Positions 38,341-57,189 of a DNA stretch of 64,000 bases are shown here, piece after piece. The notes beneath the pieces are model-generated. The model searched no databases, was not told the origin of the DNA, and saw only the letters and a program-made list of their open reading frames with translations. The DNA comes from Streptomyces sp. WM6378 (lineage in GTDB: Bacteria; Actinomycetota; Actinomycetes; Streptomycetales; Streptomycetaceae). Location of the stretch: the NCBI RefSeq assembly GCF_001279695.1, contig NZ_LGDD01000290.1, forward strand, positions 1 through 64,000, in the 5' to 3' direction. Position 1 is the first letter of the stretch; the number at the start of each line of letters is the position of its first letter. Both the position numbers and the translations under genes were made by a program.

Positions 38341-41300
38341 TCAAACGAACATCTGGCGGAGACTGGGGCGACGGGGCACGGCGGATTCCTCGTGCCACGC
38401 TGCGAGCGCGGCCACCGTCGGCAGATCGAAGACCTTGCGGATGGGGATCTCGGTCCCCAACTCGGTGCGGGCCCGGCTGATCAGCCGGGTGGCGAGCAGG
38501 GAGTGTCCCCCCAGCTCGAAGAAGCTGTCGTCGATGCCGACCCGGTCCAGGCCGAGCACCTCGGCGAACAGCTGGGCCAGGGTCTCCTCGCGGGGGGTGC
38601 GCGGCGCCCGGTAGGGGGCGCCGGTGAACTCCGGCTCGGGCAGCGCGGCCCGGTCCAGCTTGCCGTTGGGCATCAGCGGCAGCCGGTCCAGGAGCACCAG
38701 GGCGGACGGCACCATGAACTCGGGCAGCCGCTCGGCGACGAACCGGCGGATCTGCGCCGCGTCGGTCCCGCCCGACGTCACCACGTACGCGAGGAGCTGC
38801 TTGCCGTTGCCCGCGGCCTGGCGGGCGACGACGACGGCCTGGGTGACCTGGGGGTGCGCGGTGAGCGCGGCCTCGACCTCGCCGGGCTCGATGCGGAAGC
38901 CGCGCACCTTGACCTGCGCGTCGCCGCGGCCCGCGTACTCCAGTTGGCCCGCGTCGTTCCAGCGGGCCAGGTCGCCGGTGCGGTACATGCGCGAGCCGGC
39001 CGGGCCGTAGGGGTCGGCGACGAAGCGGTCGGCGGTCAGGTCGGGGCGGCCGTGGTAGCCGCGGCCCACGTTCCCGCCGACGTACAGCTCGCCGACCGTG
39101 CCCGGGGGTACCGGAGCGAGGGCGGAGTCCAGGACGTAGGCGCGCATGTTGCCGAGCGGGGTGCCGACGGGCGCGCTGCCGTCGGGGCCCGGTGTCGCGC
39201 CGACGGTGAAGGTGGTGGCGTAGAACGACTCGCTCTGCCCGTAGGCGTTGACGACCCGTACGCCCGGGAAGGCGTCCCGCACCTTCGCGATGAGCGACGA
39301 GGGCAGGGCCTCGCCCGCGAAGACGAGGGTCTCCACCTCGGTGCGGCCGCTGATGTCGTCGACGAGTTCGGCGAAGGCGGAGGGCACGGTGGAGATGACG
39401 CCGCCGCTCCAGGCCTTGCGCTCGCCCAGGACCAGGACGTCACGGACCAGTTCGACGACGCCGCCGGTGGCGAGGGTCGTGAAGATCTCGAACACCGAGA
39501 CGTCGAAGTTGATCGAGGTGCCCGCCAGGAGCCGCTTGCCCGGCTCCAGGCCCACCCGCAAGGCCAGCTCCAGCACGCCGTTGACCACGTTGGCGTGGGT
39601 GATGGCGACGCCCTTGGGTTTGCCGGTGGAGCCGGAGGTGTACATCACGTACGCCAACTGATGGGCGTGGAGCGGCAGTTGGGGAGAGGCATCGTCCCCG
39701 GACAGGTCGAGCGTGTCGAGGAGGACGTCCGGCGCCCCGTGCTCCGGCAGCGCCGCGAGCGTCTGCGCGTCGGTCAGGACCAGGTGCGGCCGTGCCTCTT
39801 CGAAGATGGCCGCGAGTCGGTGGCTGGGGTACTTGGGGTCGACCGGCAGATACGCGCCGCCCGCCTTGAGGACCGCGAGCAGGGCGACCACCAGGTTGGC
39901 GGTGCGCGGCAGCGACACCGCGACGACCGACTCCGGGCCCACGCCGCGTCCGGCGAGTTCGCGCGCCAGGTGGTCGGCCCGCGCGTTGACCTCGCGGTAG
40001 GTGAGCGACTCGCCGTCGGTGACGAGGGCGACCGCGTCGGGGGTCCGCGCCGCCTGTGCCTCGACGAGCCCGTTGACCGTGACGTCGGGGGTGGGGACGG
40101 CCGTGTCGTTGAACTCGGCGAGCAGCCGCTCGCGCTCGGCCGGCTCCAGGATGTCGAGGCGCGCGAGCGACAGCTCGGGCTCGGCCGCCAACTGCCGCAG
40201 GACGCGCACGAGACGGGCCGCGATCACCTCGACGGTGTCCCGGTCGAAGACGCCCGGCGCGTACTGGAAGACGAGCTGGAGGTGCGGGTCGGCCGCCGCC
40301 ATCAGGGCCAGCGGGTAGTTGGTGGCGGTGGACGGGCGCAGGCCCGTGAAGGCGATCCCGTCCGCGGCTTCGGTTGCGGCGCCGAGGCCCTCCCGGTCGA
40401 TCGGGTACGACTCGAAGACGACCAGCGTGTCGAAGAGCGACGGCAGGCCGACGGCCTGCTGGATCTGGCTGAGCCCGTAGTGGTGGTGCTCCAGGAGTGC
40501 GGCCTGCCGGTTCTGGAGCCGGCCCAGGACCTCGGCGAGGGTGTCGCCGGGCGCGTACTCGACGCGTACGGGAAGGGTGTTGATGAAGTTGCCGACCATC
40601 GAGTCGACGTCCGTCACCGCGGGCGGGCGCCCGGAGACGGTGGCGCCGAACACCACGTCCGACCGGCCGGTGAGCCGGCCGAGCAGCAGCCCCCAGGCAC
40701 CCTGGACCAGGGTGTTGACGGTGATGCCCAACTCGGCGGCCCGGCGGGCCAGTTCGTGCGCCTGGTCGACGGGAAGCGCGACCTCGACCTCGCCGACGCC
40801 CTGCTCGCCCGCGTCCTCGGCGCCGGGAGCGAGCAGCGTCGCCTCCTCGACTCCGGCGAGCTCGGCCGTCCACACCCGTGCGGACTCCGCCGCGTCCTGC
40901 TGGGCGCGCCAGGTCAGGAAGTCGCCGTAGTCGCGGGTGGCGGGCAGCGGGGCCGGGTCGCCGTGGGAGGCGTAGAGCAGCAGCAGGTCCCGCATCAGGA
41001 GCGGCATGGACCAGCCGTCGAGCAGCACGTGGTGACAGGTCATCACGAGTTCCGCGCGGCCGGGCTCCAGGACGGCGAGCGCCAGGCGGATCAGCGGTGG
41101 GGCGGCGGTGTCGAAGTGGGCGGCGCGGTCCTCGGTGAGGAACCGCTCGAACGTCTCGGTCCGCTCCGCGTCGCCGGTCAGGTCGAGGTGCCGCCAGGGC
41201 AGCGTCATGCCGTCCGCCGTCACCACCTGTACGACGTCGCCGTCGGCCCGGTCGACGAACGCGGCGCGCAGGTTGGCGTAGCGCCCGAGGAGCGCCTGCC

Positions 41301-44300
41301 CGGCGCGGCGCATCCGCTCGGGGTCGACGTCGCCGGAGAGGTGGAACACCATCTGCATGTGGTATGGGTCGAACGCCGTCCCGGCGAGCATCGTGTGGAA
41401 GAGCATCCCGGACTGCGCCGGGGTCGTCGGCCATATCCCGGTCAGCTTGCCGAACCGGGCCTCCCAGGTGTCGATCTCCTGCTGGCTCACGTCGACCAGG
41501 GGTGCGTCGCTCGGAGTCAGGCCGCCCGCCCCGGGGGTCGCCGCGTGCTGGGCCAGGGCGGTGAGCGCCTGGACCCAGAGCCCGGCCAGCTCGGTCACCT
41601 CGGTGCGGGAGAGCACCCCGGTGGGGAAGCCGAAGGAGGCGGTCAGCCGGTCGCCGTCAGGGGCACTGGTGCACACCGCGTTGATCTCCAGCGCGGACAG
41701 CACCGGCATGTCGCCGTCCGGCGCGGCGACCAGGTCGCGGTGGGTGGTGTCCGCTGCCCAGCCCAGGCCGCGCAGGTCCTGGGGGAGGTCGGCCAGGGAG
41801 GTCCGGCCGAGGTAGTTGAACCCGATCTGGGGGGCCCGCCCGGCGGCCAGGGCGGCGGCCGTCTCGGGGTTGAGGTGGCGCAGCAGGCCGTAGCCGATGC
41901 CCTTGTCCGGCACCGCCCGCAGCTGCTCCTTGACGGCCTTGACCGCCCGTCCGGCGGCGGGGCCGCCGGCGAACGCGTCGGCCAGGTCCAGGCCGGCCAG
42001 GTCCAGGCGCACCGGGTACAGCGAGGTGAACCATCCGAGCGTGCGCGACAGGTCCGCGCCGGGCACCAGGTGCTCTTCGCGGCCGTGGCCCTCCATCCGC
42101 ACCAGCGTCGAGGCCCCGGGCACGCCGCGGGTGTGCCGCCAGCGGGCCAGCGCCAGCGCGAGCCCGGCCAGCAACGCGTCCTCGGCGCCCCCGCGGAACA
42201 CCGCGGGCAGCGTGGTCAGCAGGGTCCGGGTGACCTCGGCCGGGACGTCGACCCGCACCGTGTCCACGGTGGAGGCGACATCGCGCGCCGGGTCCAACTC
42301 ACGGGCCCCGAGCGCGGGTTCGTCCCCGCGCAGGATCTCCTGCCACAGCGGCAGTTCGCGCGCCACCCGCTCCGGGTCGGCCGCGGCGTCCACGAGGGCG
42401 TGCGTCCACCGGCGCAGCGAGGTGCCCGCGCGGTCCGGTTCGGGCTGCCTGCCCTGCCGGATCCGCTGCCAGGCCGAGACGAGGTCCGGCAGCAGGATGC
42501 GCCAGGACACGCCGTCGACGGCCAAGTGGTGCAGCACGATCAGGAGCCGGTCCGGGTCCGTGTCGGAGGTGAACCGCACGAACTGCGCCATGACACCCGC
42601 GTCGGGGTCCAACCGGCCTGCGGCCGCGTCCAGTTCGGTCTGTACGTCACTGTCGGCGGGGACCTCCCGCAGCAGTGCGCGGGCGTCCACGGTGCCGGGC
42701 GCCGCGATCTGCAGGCCGGGCACCGGCCGGTCGAGCCGGGAGCGCAGCACGTCGTGCCGGTCCAGTACGGCCTGCACGGTGGCGAGCAGTTCCGCGCGGT
42801 CGATGCCCTCGGGCAGGCGCAGCAGGCCGGCCATGGAGAAGCGGCCGATGCCGCCGCCCAGGGCGAGGACGTGGGCCGCCATCGGCGGCAGCGGGGCCCA
42901 GCCGACGCCGCCGCCGGGCAGCTCGGCCAGGGTGACGCGCTCCTCGCTGCGTCCTTCGACCAGTTCCGCGAGCCGGGCCACCGTGCGGTGCTCGAAGACC
43001 TCGCGGGTGCTGACCGGGTAGCCGAGCGCCCTGGCGCGCACGACGACCTGGATGGAACGGATGCTGTCTCCACCGATGGAGAAGAAGTCGTCGTCGACGC
43101 CGACCGCGGCCCGGCCGAGCACGTCGGCGAACAGCGCGCAGAAGTCCTCCTCGCGCTGGTTGCGCGGTGCCCGGCCGGCCGAGGGCCGGGCGTAGTCGGG
43201 GGCCGGCAGCGCCCGGCGGTTGACCTTTCCGGCCGGCGACAGCGGCATCTCGGCGAGCGGCACGATGGCGGTGGGCACCATGTAGTCCGGCAGCCGTCCG
43301 CGCAGGTGGGCGGGCAGCTCGGCGAGCAGCGCGGCCACGGCGTCCGGGTCGTCGGACTCGGGGACCACGTAGCCCACGATGCGCTTGCCGTCCGGTTCGT
43401 CGCGTACGACGACGACGGCCTGAGCCACCCCGGGGTGCCCGGCCAACGCGTGCTCGATCTCGCCCAGTTCGATCCGGAAGCCCCGGACCTTCACCTGGAA
43501 GTCGGTGCGCCCGACGTACTCCAGGCGGCCGTCCTTGCCCCAGCGCACCAGGTCTCCGGTGCGGTACATCCGAGCGCCGGCCGGGCCGAAGGGGCAGGCC
43601 ACGAACCGCTCCGAGGTCAGCTCGGGGCGGCCGAAGTAGCCGCGGGCCAGTCCGTCGCCGGCGATGTACAGCTCGCCCTGCACCCCGCGCGGGACCGGCT
43701 TCAGGGCGGCGTCGAGCACGTACACCTGGGTGTTGCCGATCGGCGCGCCGATGGCCACACCGGTGCCCGCGCGCACGGGCGCCATGGTCGACCAGATCGT
43801 CGTCTCGGTCGGGCCGTAGACGTTGAGCACGTCGGCGGCCCGGTCGGCCAGGGTCTCGGCGAGCCGGGGCGGCAGCGCCTCGCCGCCGACCAGGACCCGC
43901 AGGCCCTTGGCGGCGTCCGGCGCGTGCATCGCCAGGATCTGCCAGAAGGCGGGGGTCGCCTGGACGACGGTGACCTCGTGACGGCGCAGCACCTCGACTA
44001 CGGCCGAGGGGTCGGTGACGGTGTCCTTGCCCGCGAGCACCACCGCCGCTCCTGAGATCAGGGGCAGGTACAGCTCAAGTGCGGCGATGTCGAACGAGAC
44101 CGTCGTCACCGCGAGCCAGCGGTCGGCGGGCGAGAGCGGGACCCGCCGGCCCATCGTGGCCAGGAAGTTCGCCAGCGCGCCGCGCGGGATCGCCACGCCC
44201 TTGGGGTTTCCGGTCGAGCCCGAGGTGTAGATGACGTACGCGGTGTTGTCGGGCGTGACGCGCGGGGCCGGCGCCGAGTCCGGGCAGCCGGAGCGGTCCG

Positions 44301-46004
44301 CGCCGGCCAGCACGTCGGGGTCGAGGACGAGCGCGGGACGGGCGTCGGCCAGGATGTAGTCGATCCGGGAACCGGGGTGGTCCGGGTCGATCGGGAGATA
44401 GGCCGCGCCCGCCTTCAGCACGGCCAGCAGGGCGACCACCAGGTCCGCGGACCGCGGCAGGCGGACCGCCACCAGCGACTCGGGGCCCACACCGCGGTCG
44501 ATCAGCCAGTGCGCGAGCCGGTTCGCCTGCGTCTCCAGCTCGCCGTAGGTCAGCGACCTGTCCTCGGCGGCGACGGCGAGCGCCTGCGGCGTCTGCCGGG
44601 CCCGTCGGGACACCGACTCCACCAGGCCGGTCTCCAGCGTGGGCTCGACCGTGTCGTTCGCGGTACGCAGCAGCCAGGTGTGCTCGTCCTCGTCGAGCAC
44701 GTCGACGTCGCCGAGCCGGGCGTCCGGCTCGGCGACGACCTGCTCCACGATGCGCACGAACCGGTCGACGACGGCGGCGGCGGTGGCGGGGTCGAACAGG
44801 TCCGCCGCGTATTCGAGCCGCCCGTGGGCGCGGCCGGAGGCGTCCGGCACGATGTTGAAGTACAGGTCGTACTTGGCGGTGTCGGTGCCCAGCGCGACGG
44901 GGGTGACCCGCAGCCCCGGGATCTCGATCTCCGGCCACACGAACTGCCAGGCCAGCATCACCTGGAACAGCGGGGTGTAGGCGGTGGAGCGCTCCAGGTC
45001 GAGGAGCTCCACCAGCCGCTCGAACTGGACGTCCTGGTTGTCGTAGGCGGCCAGCGCCTTGTCGCGCACCTGCTCCAGTACGTCGCCGAACGACGGGTTC
45101 CTGGAGAGGTCGGCACGCAGCACCCAGGTGTTGACGAAGAACCCGATCAGATCGGCCAGGGCCTCGTCGGTGCGCCCGGCGATGGGGCTGCCGATCGTGA
45201 CGTCCTCGCCGGCGCCGAGCTTGTTCAGGAGCACGGCGAGGGCGGCCTGGGCCACCATCGGCAGGGTGGCGCCGTGCTCGGCGGCCAGCTTCCCGAGCCC
45301 GGTGACCACGTCGGTCTCCAGGAGGAATTCGACGTGGCCGCCGCGGTGGCTGATCACCCGCGGCCGCGGCCGGTCGAGCGGCAGCTCCACCGGCTGCGGC
45401 ACACCGTCCAACTCCCGCTGCCAGTAAGCGAGTTGGGGAGCGGCGACGCCGTCCTCGCCGCCGTCCTCGCCGAGCAGCTGGCGCTGCCACAGGGTGTAGT
45501 CCTTGTACTGCACCGGCAGCGGCGTCCACTGCGGGGCGCTCTGGTTCTGGCGGGCCGTGTACGCCGACACCAGGTCGCGCAGGAACGGTGCCATCGACGA
45601 GCCGTCCGCGGCGATGTGGTGGAACACGAACGCCAGGACGTGCTCCTGCGGGGAGACGCGGAAGACGGTGGTCCGCAGCGGGAGTTCCGTCTCCAGGTCG
45701 AAGCCCCGGGACACCTCCTCGTCCAGGGCGGCGTCCACCGCGTCCGCGGCCACGTCGACCACCTGGAACTGGGAGGCCGTGTCCTGCGGGGGCAGGATCA
45801 GCTGTTCCGGCGTGCCGTCCGCGTCCTCGGCGATCAGCGTGCGCAGGCTGTCGTGCCGGTTGGCGACGTCCGTCACGGCCGCGGCCAGGGCCGCCGTGTC
45901 GAGCGGCCCCTCCAGGCGCAGCACGAACGGGATGTTGTAGGTCGAGGTCGGCCCTTCCAGATGGTGGAGGAACCACATCCGGCGCTGGGCGAAGGACAGC
46001 GGAA

Positions 46005-46008
<4 letters not shown>
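38341..46008 (-). CDS. NRPS C-A-PCP-E-C-A-PCP (peptide modules 4 and 5)
   Basis: 2555 residues. C1 (HHIAADG), A1 ([11 protein letters not shown]), PCP1 (SIGGDSIRS, the form that precedes E domains), E ([13 protein letters not shown]), C2 of the D-acceptor type (HHVLLDGWS), A2 ([11 protein letters not shown]) and PCP2 (LGGHSL, Ser about 2503). My reading of A1 is D-I-L-Q-L-G-V-I-W-K, very close to the glycine code, which is odd in front of an E domain. A2 reads D-V-F-S-V-A-A-Y-A-K, almost the same as the first A domain of the preceding NRPS and like codes I recall for piperazic acid. The ATG overlaps the previous NRPS stop by 4 bases. The C-terminal tail [10 protein letters not shown] matches the tails of the other donor NRPSs. 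Confidence 0.95.
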
Positions 46009-53792
<7,784 letters not shown>

Positions 53793-53831
53793 TGTGTCTC
53801 CAAATCGGCAAACCAGGGAGCAGGTCGTAAG

Positions 53832-55019
53832 TCAGCTCTGGTCGAGCAGGGTCAAGAGGTCTTCGTTGTAGAAGTCGTCGATGGAGCACGCCCCCGACAG
53901 CGTCGAGAAGTACCGGTCGATGTGCTCCTGGTGGCCGACGAGCTTGCGCAGCATGTCGGTGCGGCCCTCGGGCTTGAGTTCGGCCACGTTGAGCGCGCCC
54001 TGGTAGTGGCTGAGGGCTTCGCCGTTGAGGTCGTTCTCGTAGCGCCTGAGCGCGGTCTTGAGCGGCGCGTCCTCGTGCAGGCGCTGCCCGATGTGGTCGG
54101 TGAGGGACTGGGCCTGCACGAAGGCCTCGGTGATGCCGCGGGCCGTGATGGAGTCCTTGTGGTTCACCGCGTCGCCGACCAGGACCCAGCCGGGCCCGTA
54201 AGCCTTGCGGAAGAAGTTCTCCTGGTGCCCGGTGCCGTACATCTGCTCCTCGCGGGTGCCCTCGGACATCCGCTCGTACAGGTCGGGGGCCGTGGTGCGG
54301 ACGGCTTCGAGGTAGGCGGGCTCCACGGCCTTGCGGACCTCGTTGTAGTCGGCCTGCGGGAAGTACGTCATGATCAGCTTGAGGTCGTCGTTGGTGGGGA
54401 CGGCGGCGACCCAGCGCCCCGGCCGCTCGTACAGCTCGAAGCTGGAGGGCACCCCGGACCAGTAGCTGTAGTAGACGCAGGTCGCCCGCGGGTGCTCGAT
54501 GACGTAGGGCGCACCGGCCTTGCGGGCCACCAGCGAGCGCATGCCGTCCGCGCCGACGACCAGGCGTGCCCGGTCCGTCGCCTCGGCGCCGCCGGGCGTC
54601 GTGTACCGCACGCCGACGACCCGGTCGTCCTCCCACAGCAGGTCGTTGACCGCGCAGCCCTCACGGAACTCCACGCCGGCCGCCGCGGCACCGGCCGCGA
54701 GGATCGGGTCGAGCACGTAGCGCCTGGGCGCGTACGTGGTCGTCTGGCCGTCCATCGGCAGGGAGAAGCCGTCGATGCGGACGCCGGGGCCCTCGTAGCT
54801 CTCGTGGGTGATCGGCGTGCAGCCCGTGTCGCGGATCTTGTCGAGCAGCCCCCACCGGTTGAGCAGTGCCACGCCCTGCATGTGGATGTAGTGCGAGGAC
54901 AGCGTGTCCTGCGGGAATCGTGCTTTCTCCAGGAGCAGGACGCGGTATCCCTGCTGCGCGAAGAGCATGGCCGTCGGCGAACCCGCACAACGGGCACCTA
55001 TGACAATCACGTCGTACAT
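53832..55019 (-). CDS. FAD-dependent oxidoreductase/monooxygenase (geranylgeranyl-reductase-like superfamily)
   Basis: 395 residues. The FAD-binding start is VIVIGARCAGSPTAM, the middle DG motif is VVGADGMRS and the third motif is VLVGDAVNHKDSITARG. This places it with GGR-type and halogenase-like flavoproteins; no tryptophan-halogenase WxWxIP motif is visible. The substrate is not readable. It stands between a discrete A plus PCP pair and the NRPS genes, so oxidation of an amino acid, free or PCP-bound, is reasonable; N-hydroxylation and ring or chain oxidation are options. GAGAGG precedes the ATG. Its promoter region holds a LmbU-like box and the palindrome CCATTGCAATGG. Confidence 0.85.
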   Translation of the reverse strand: MYDVIVIGARCAGSPTAMLFAQQGYRVLLLEKARFPQDTLSSHYIHMQGVALLNRWGLLDKIRDTGCTPITHESYEGPGVRIDGFSLPMDGQTTTYAPRRYVLDPILAAGAAAAGVEFREGCAVNDLLWEDDRVVGVRYTTPGGAEATDRARLVVGADGMRSLVARKAGAPYVIEHPRATCVYYSYWSGVPSSFELYERPGRWVAAVPTNDDLKLIMTYFPQADYNEVRKAVEPAYLEAVRTTAPDLYERMSEGTREEQMYGTGHQENFFRKAYGPGWVLVGDAVNHKDSITARGITEAFVQAQSLTDHIGQRLHEDAPLKTALRRYENDLNGEALSHYQGALNVAELKPEGRTDMLRKLVGHQEHIDRYFSTLSGACSIDDFYNEDLLTLLDQS

Positions 55020-55074
55020 GGCGCGCCTCTCTTACCAGGTAGTTTTTGAGCCAATGCGGCTGCAGCCGTAAATT

Positions 55075-55086
55075 CCATTGCAATGG
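55075..55086. promoter_or_regulatory. Perfect 12-bp palindrome CCATTGCAATGG in an AT-richer patch
   Basis: It lies 56 bases upstream of the FAD oxidoreductase start, within a locally AT-rich stretch that probably holds the promoter. CATTGCAA is shared with the direct repeats at 494-504 and 538-548, which may point to a common regulator. Confidence 0.35.
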
Positions 55087-55208
55087 GGCGCGCTATCGAC
55101 GCAGCGAAAGAAATGAATGCTGCGGAGCACGAATATGATGCTAGCCGCGCGAACCGGCGGGAAAAACACGTTCGGCACCGCGCGGAGTCGGCGCCGGGGC
55201 TGTGGTGT

Positions 55209-55224
55209 GTCTCGCCGGCGGGAC
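55209..55224. promoter_or_regulatory. LmbU-box-like GTCTCGCCGGCGGGAC inside a longer palindrome
   Basis: The core extends with matching flanks to a 26-bp near-perfect palindrome (55204-55229). It lies 185-190 bases upstream of the FAD oxidoreductase start and 27 bases past the stop codon of the free PCP, so it probably controls the FAD-NRPS-exporter transcript. Confidence 0.55.
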
Positions 55225-55250
55225 ACACCACGGCGCCAACTCGCCCGTCG

Positions 55251-55481
55251 TTACTGGGCCACCGCGGTCAGGGACTCGATGTACGCGGAGATCGAGGCCA
55301 CCGTCGGGTTGAGGAACATCTGGTCCATCGGGACCTCGACGCCCAGTTCCTCGAAGAAGGCGCCCTGAATCCTGACCATGATCAGGGACTGGCCGCCCAG
55401 GGCGAAGAAATCATCGTCGTCGGATATGTCGTCGCGCTTGAATTCCCGGCACCAAATGGCCCGCACACTGTCGGCGATCAT
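55251..55481 (-). CDS. Free-standing peptidyl carrier protein (second of two)
   Basis: 76 residues, a minimal carrier protein. The phosphopantetheine site is FFALGGQSLIMVRI, with Ser near residue 36, followed by the usual helix with VPMDQMFLNPTVASI. The ATG at 55481 has GAGAGGA five bases upstream. It lies 34 bases after the discrete A-domain gene, so that A domain most likely loads this PCP. Its downstream partner (editing, oxidation or transfer) is not clear. Confidence 0.92.
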   Translation of the reverse strand: MIADSVRAIWCREFKRDDISDDDDFFALGGQSLIMVRIQGAFFEELGVEVPMDQMFLNPTVASISAYIESLTAVAQ

Positions 55482-55515
55482 CACAGTCCTCTCGGTTCTC
55501 ATCAAGGTCCGGCGA

Positions 55516-57096
55516 CTATGCCGCGGCGCCGGCGAACTGGTTGCGGCACACCTCGGCAAGCGCCTTGCGGTCGACTTTTCCGTGCGGGCTGAGCGGAATG
55601 CGCAGGATGTTCACGAACCGGGCCGGAACCATGTTCCGCGGCAGCGTCCACAGGAGGCGGGTGCGCAGGTCGTCCTCGGCGAGGTCGCCGCCGGTCGGGA
55701 CGACGAACGCGGTCAGTTCGGCCTCGCCGGCGTCGTTGTGGGTGACCACCACGGCGGCCTCCCGGACGCCGACGAGCCGGCCGAGCGCGCGCTCGATGTC
55801 GGTGGGGTCGATGCGCATGCCGCGCACCTTCACCTGCGCGTCCATCCGGCCGAGGACGACGAGTTCGCCGGCCTCGTTCACCTGGCCGCGGTCGCCCGTG
55901 CGGTAGACCCTGCGCTCCACGCCGTCGACCACGAGCGTCGTGAACTTCGCGTTCTCGGGGCCAGATCCGCCCAGGTAGCCCGCGCCGACGCTGAGACCGG
56001 AGATGCAGATCTCGCCCTGCTCCCCCGGACCGACCTCGTTGAGGTCCTCGTCGAGGAGGTGGATGTCGGTGTTGTAGGCCGGCCTGCCCACCGGTGCGAT
56101 GTCGTGCTCGCCCGGCCGGTAGTCGGCGAGGTCGTAGGAGGTGGCGACGTCCGTGCACTCGGCGACGCCGTACTGGTGCAGGAGGGTGCACGTGTTGCCC
56201 TCGCGCCGCGCCCAGTTGGTGAGCCGCTCGGCCTTCAGGGCCTCCCCGCCGAACAGCACGTAGTCGAGCCGGGTGAGCGCGTCTCCACCCCGTGCGGTCT
56301 CCCAGTCCACCAGCAGGTACAGCGTGCTGGAGGCGCAGTGCACGACGCGGATGTCGTGCTCGTTCAGCATCCGGTAGGCCATCATGGCGTCGAAGTTGCG
56401 GGTCGCCATCAGGTGCTGGGTGGCGCCGCAGAACAGCGGTGTCATCAGGGCGCGCTGGGACAGGTCGAAGCCGAACGCGCTGACGACCAGGTTGTTGGAC
56501 CCGCTGTGCAGGCCGTATTCGAGCTTCAGCCAGTTCATCAGGTTGAACCAGCCCTCGTGCCGCACCGCGGTCAGCTTCGGCGTGCCGGTCGAGCCGGACG
56601 TGAAGACCGCGTAACACACGTCGTCCCCGGTGACCGGGACGCCGGGGTCGGTGTCCGGGAGGCCCGCGAGGTGATCGGCCAGCGGCGCGAGGTCGATGAC
56701 GTCGACGGCCGCCGACTCCACCAGGGGGGCCGTCGCCGGGGAGGCGACGATGAGGGCGAGGTCGGGCACCTGGCCGAGGAGCAGCTGGAGCCGCGCCGAG
56801 GGGTAGGCCGGGTCGAAGGGTACGTAAGCCGCGCCCGCCTTCAGCGTGCCGAGGATGGCGACGAGCAGGTCGACCGAGTAGTCGAGGCAGACACCGACCT
56901 TCGCGCCCCGGCCGTGCCCGCGCGAGATGAGGTGGTGCGCGAACCGGTTGGCCCTGGCGTTCAGTTCCGCGTACGTCACCCGCTCCCCGGCATAGAAGAC
57001 GGCGATGGCGTCGGGGGTGTTCCGCGCGTGCGCCTCGACCTGCTGGTGGACGACGGGCGCCGAGGGCAGGTCGACCCGCTTTCCCTGAAGGATCAT
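55516..57096 (-). CDS. Discrete NRPS adenylation domain
   Basis: 526 residues, an A domain with no C or PCP domain. Core motifs are VFTSGSTGTPKLTAVRH (A3, with Leu where Gly follows PK), FGFDLSQRA (A4), LHQYGVAECTD (A5), YRTGDRG (A7), [15 protein letters not shown] (A8) and an intact catalytic Lys in HGKVDRKAL (A10). My pocket reading is D-L-R-H-L-G-Q-D-V-K, which I cannot assign. It should load the adjacent free PCP, possibly also the one at 29.4 kb, and so feed the module whose own A domain is dead. I chose the ATG at 57096, with GGAG upstream; an ATG at 57129 lacks a ribosome site. An MbtH gene nearby may support it. Confidence 0.93.
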   Translation of the reverse strand: MILQGKRVDLPSAPVVHQQVEAHARNTPDAIAVFYAGERVTYAELNARANRFAHHLISRGHGRGAKVGVCLDYSVDLLVAILGTLKAGAAYVPFDPAYPSARLQLLLGQVPDLALIVASPATAPLVESAAVDVIDLAPLADHLAGLPDTDPGVPVTGDDVCYAVFTSGSTGTPKLTAVRHEGWFNLMNWLKLEYGLHSGSNNLVVSAFGFDLSQRALMTPLFCGATQHLMATRNFDAMMAYRMLNEHDIRVVHCASSTLYLLVDWETARGGDALTRLDYVLFGGEALKAERLTNWARREGNTCTLLHQYGVAECTDVATSYDLADYRPGEHDIAPVGRPAYNTDIHLLDEDLNEVGPGEQGEICISGLSVGAGYLGGSGPENAKFTTLVVDGVERRVYRTGDRGQVNEAGELVVLGRMDAQVKVRGMRIDPTDIERALGRLVGVREAAVVVTHNDAGEAELTAFVVPTGGDLAEDDLRTRLLWTLPRNMVPARFVNILRIPLSPHGKVDRKALAEVCRNQFAGAAA

Positions 57097-57189
57097 CAAC
57101 TGACTCCGATGTGAGAGGTGTCCGGTCATACGGGCCGCCGGCGCACCTCGGGAGACGGGAGTGGGCCGGCACGTACGGGCGATGCGCCG

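Noticed and set aside
53832..55019. Considered as an ornithine N-hydroxylase (KtzI type) for piperazate synthesis
   Set aside because: The GARCAGSP start and GGR-like motifs differ from the N-hydroxylating monooxygenase family, and there is no second NADPH-binding GxGxxG/S motif.
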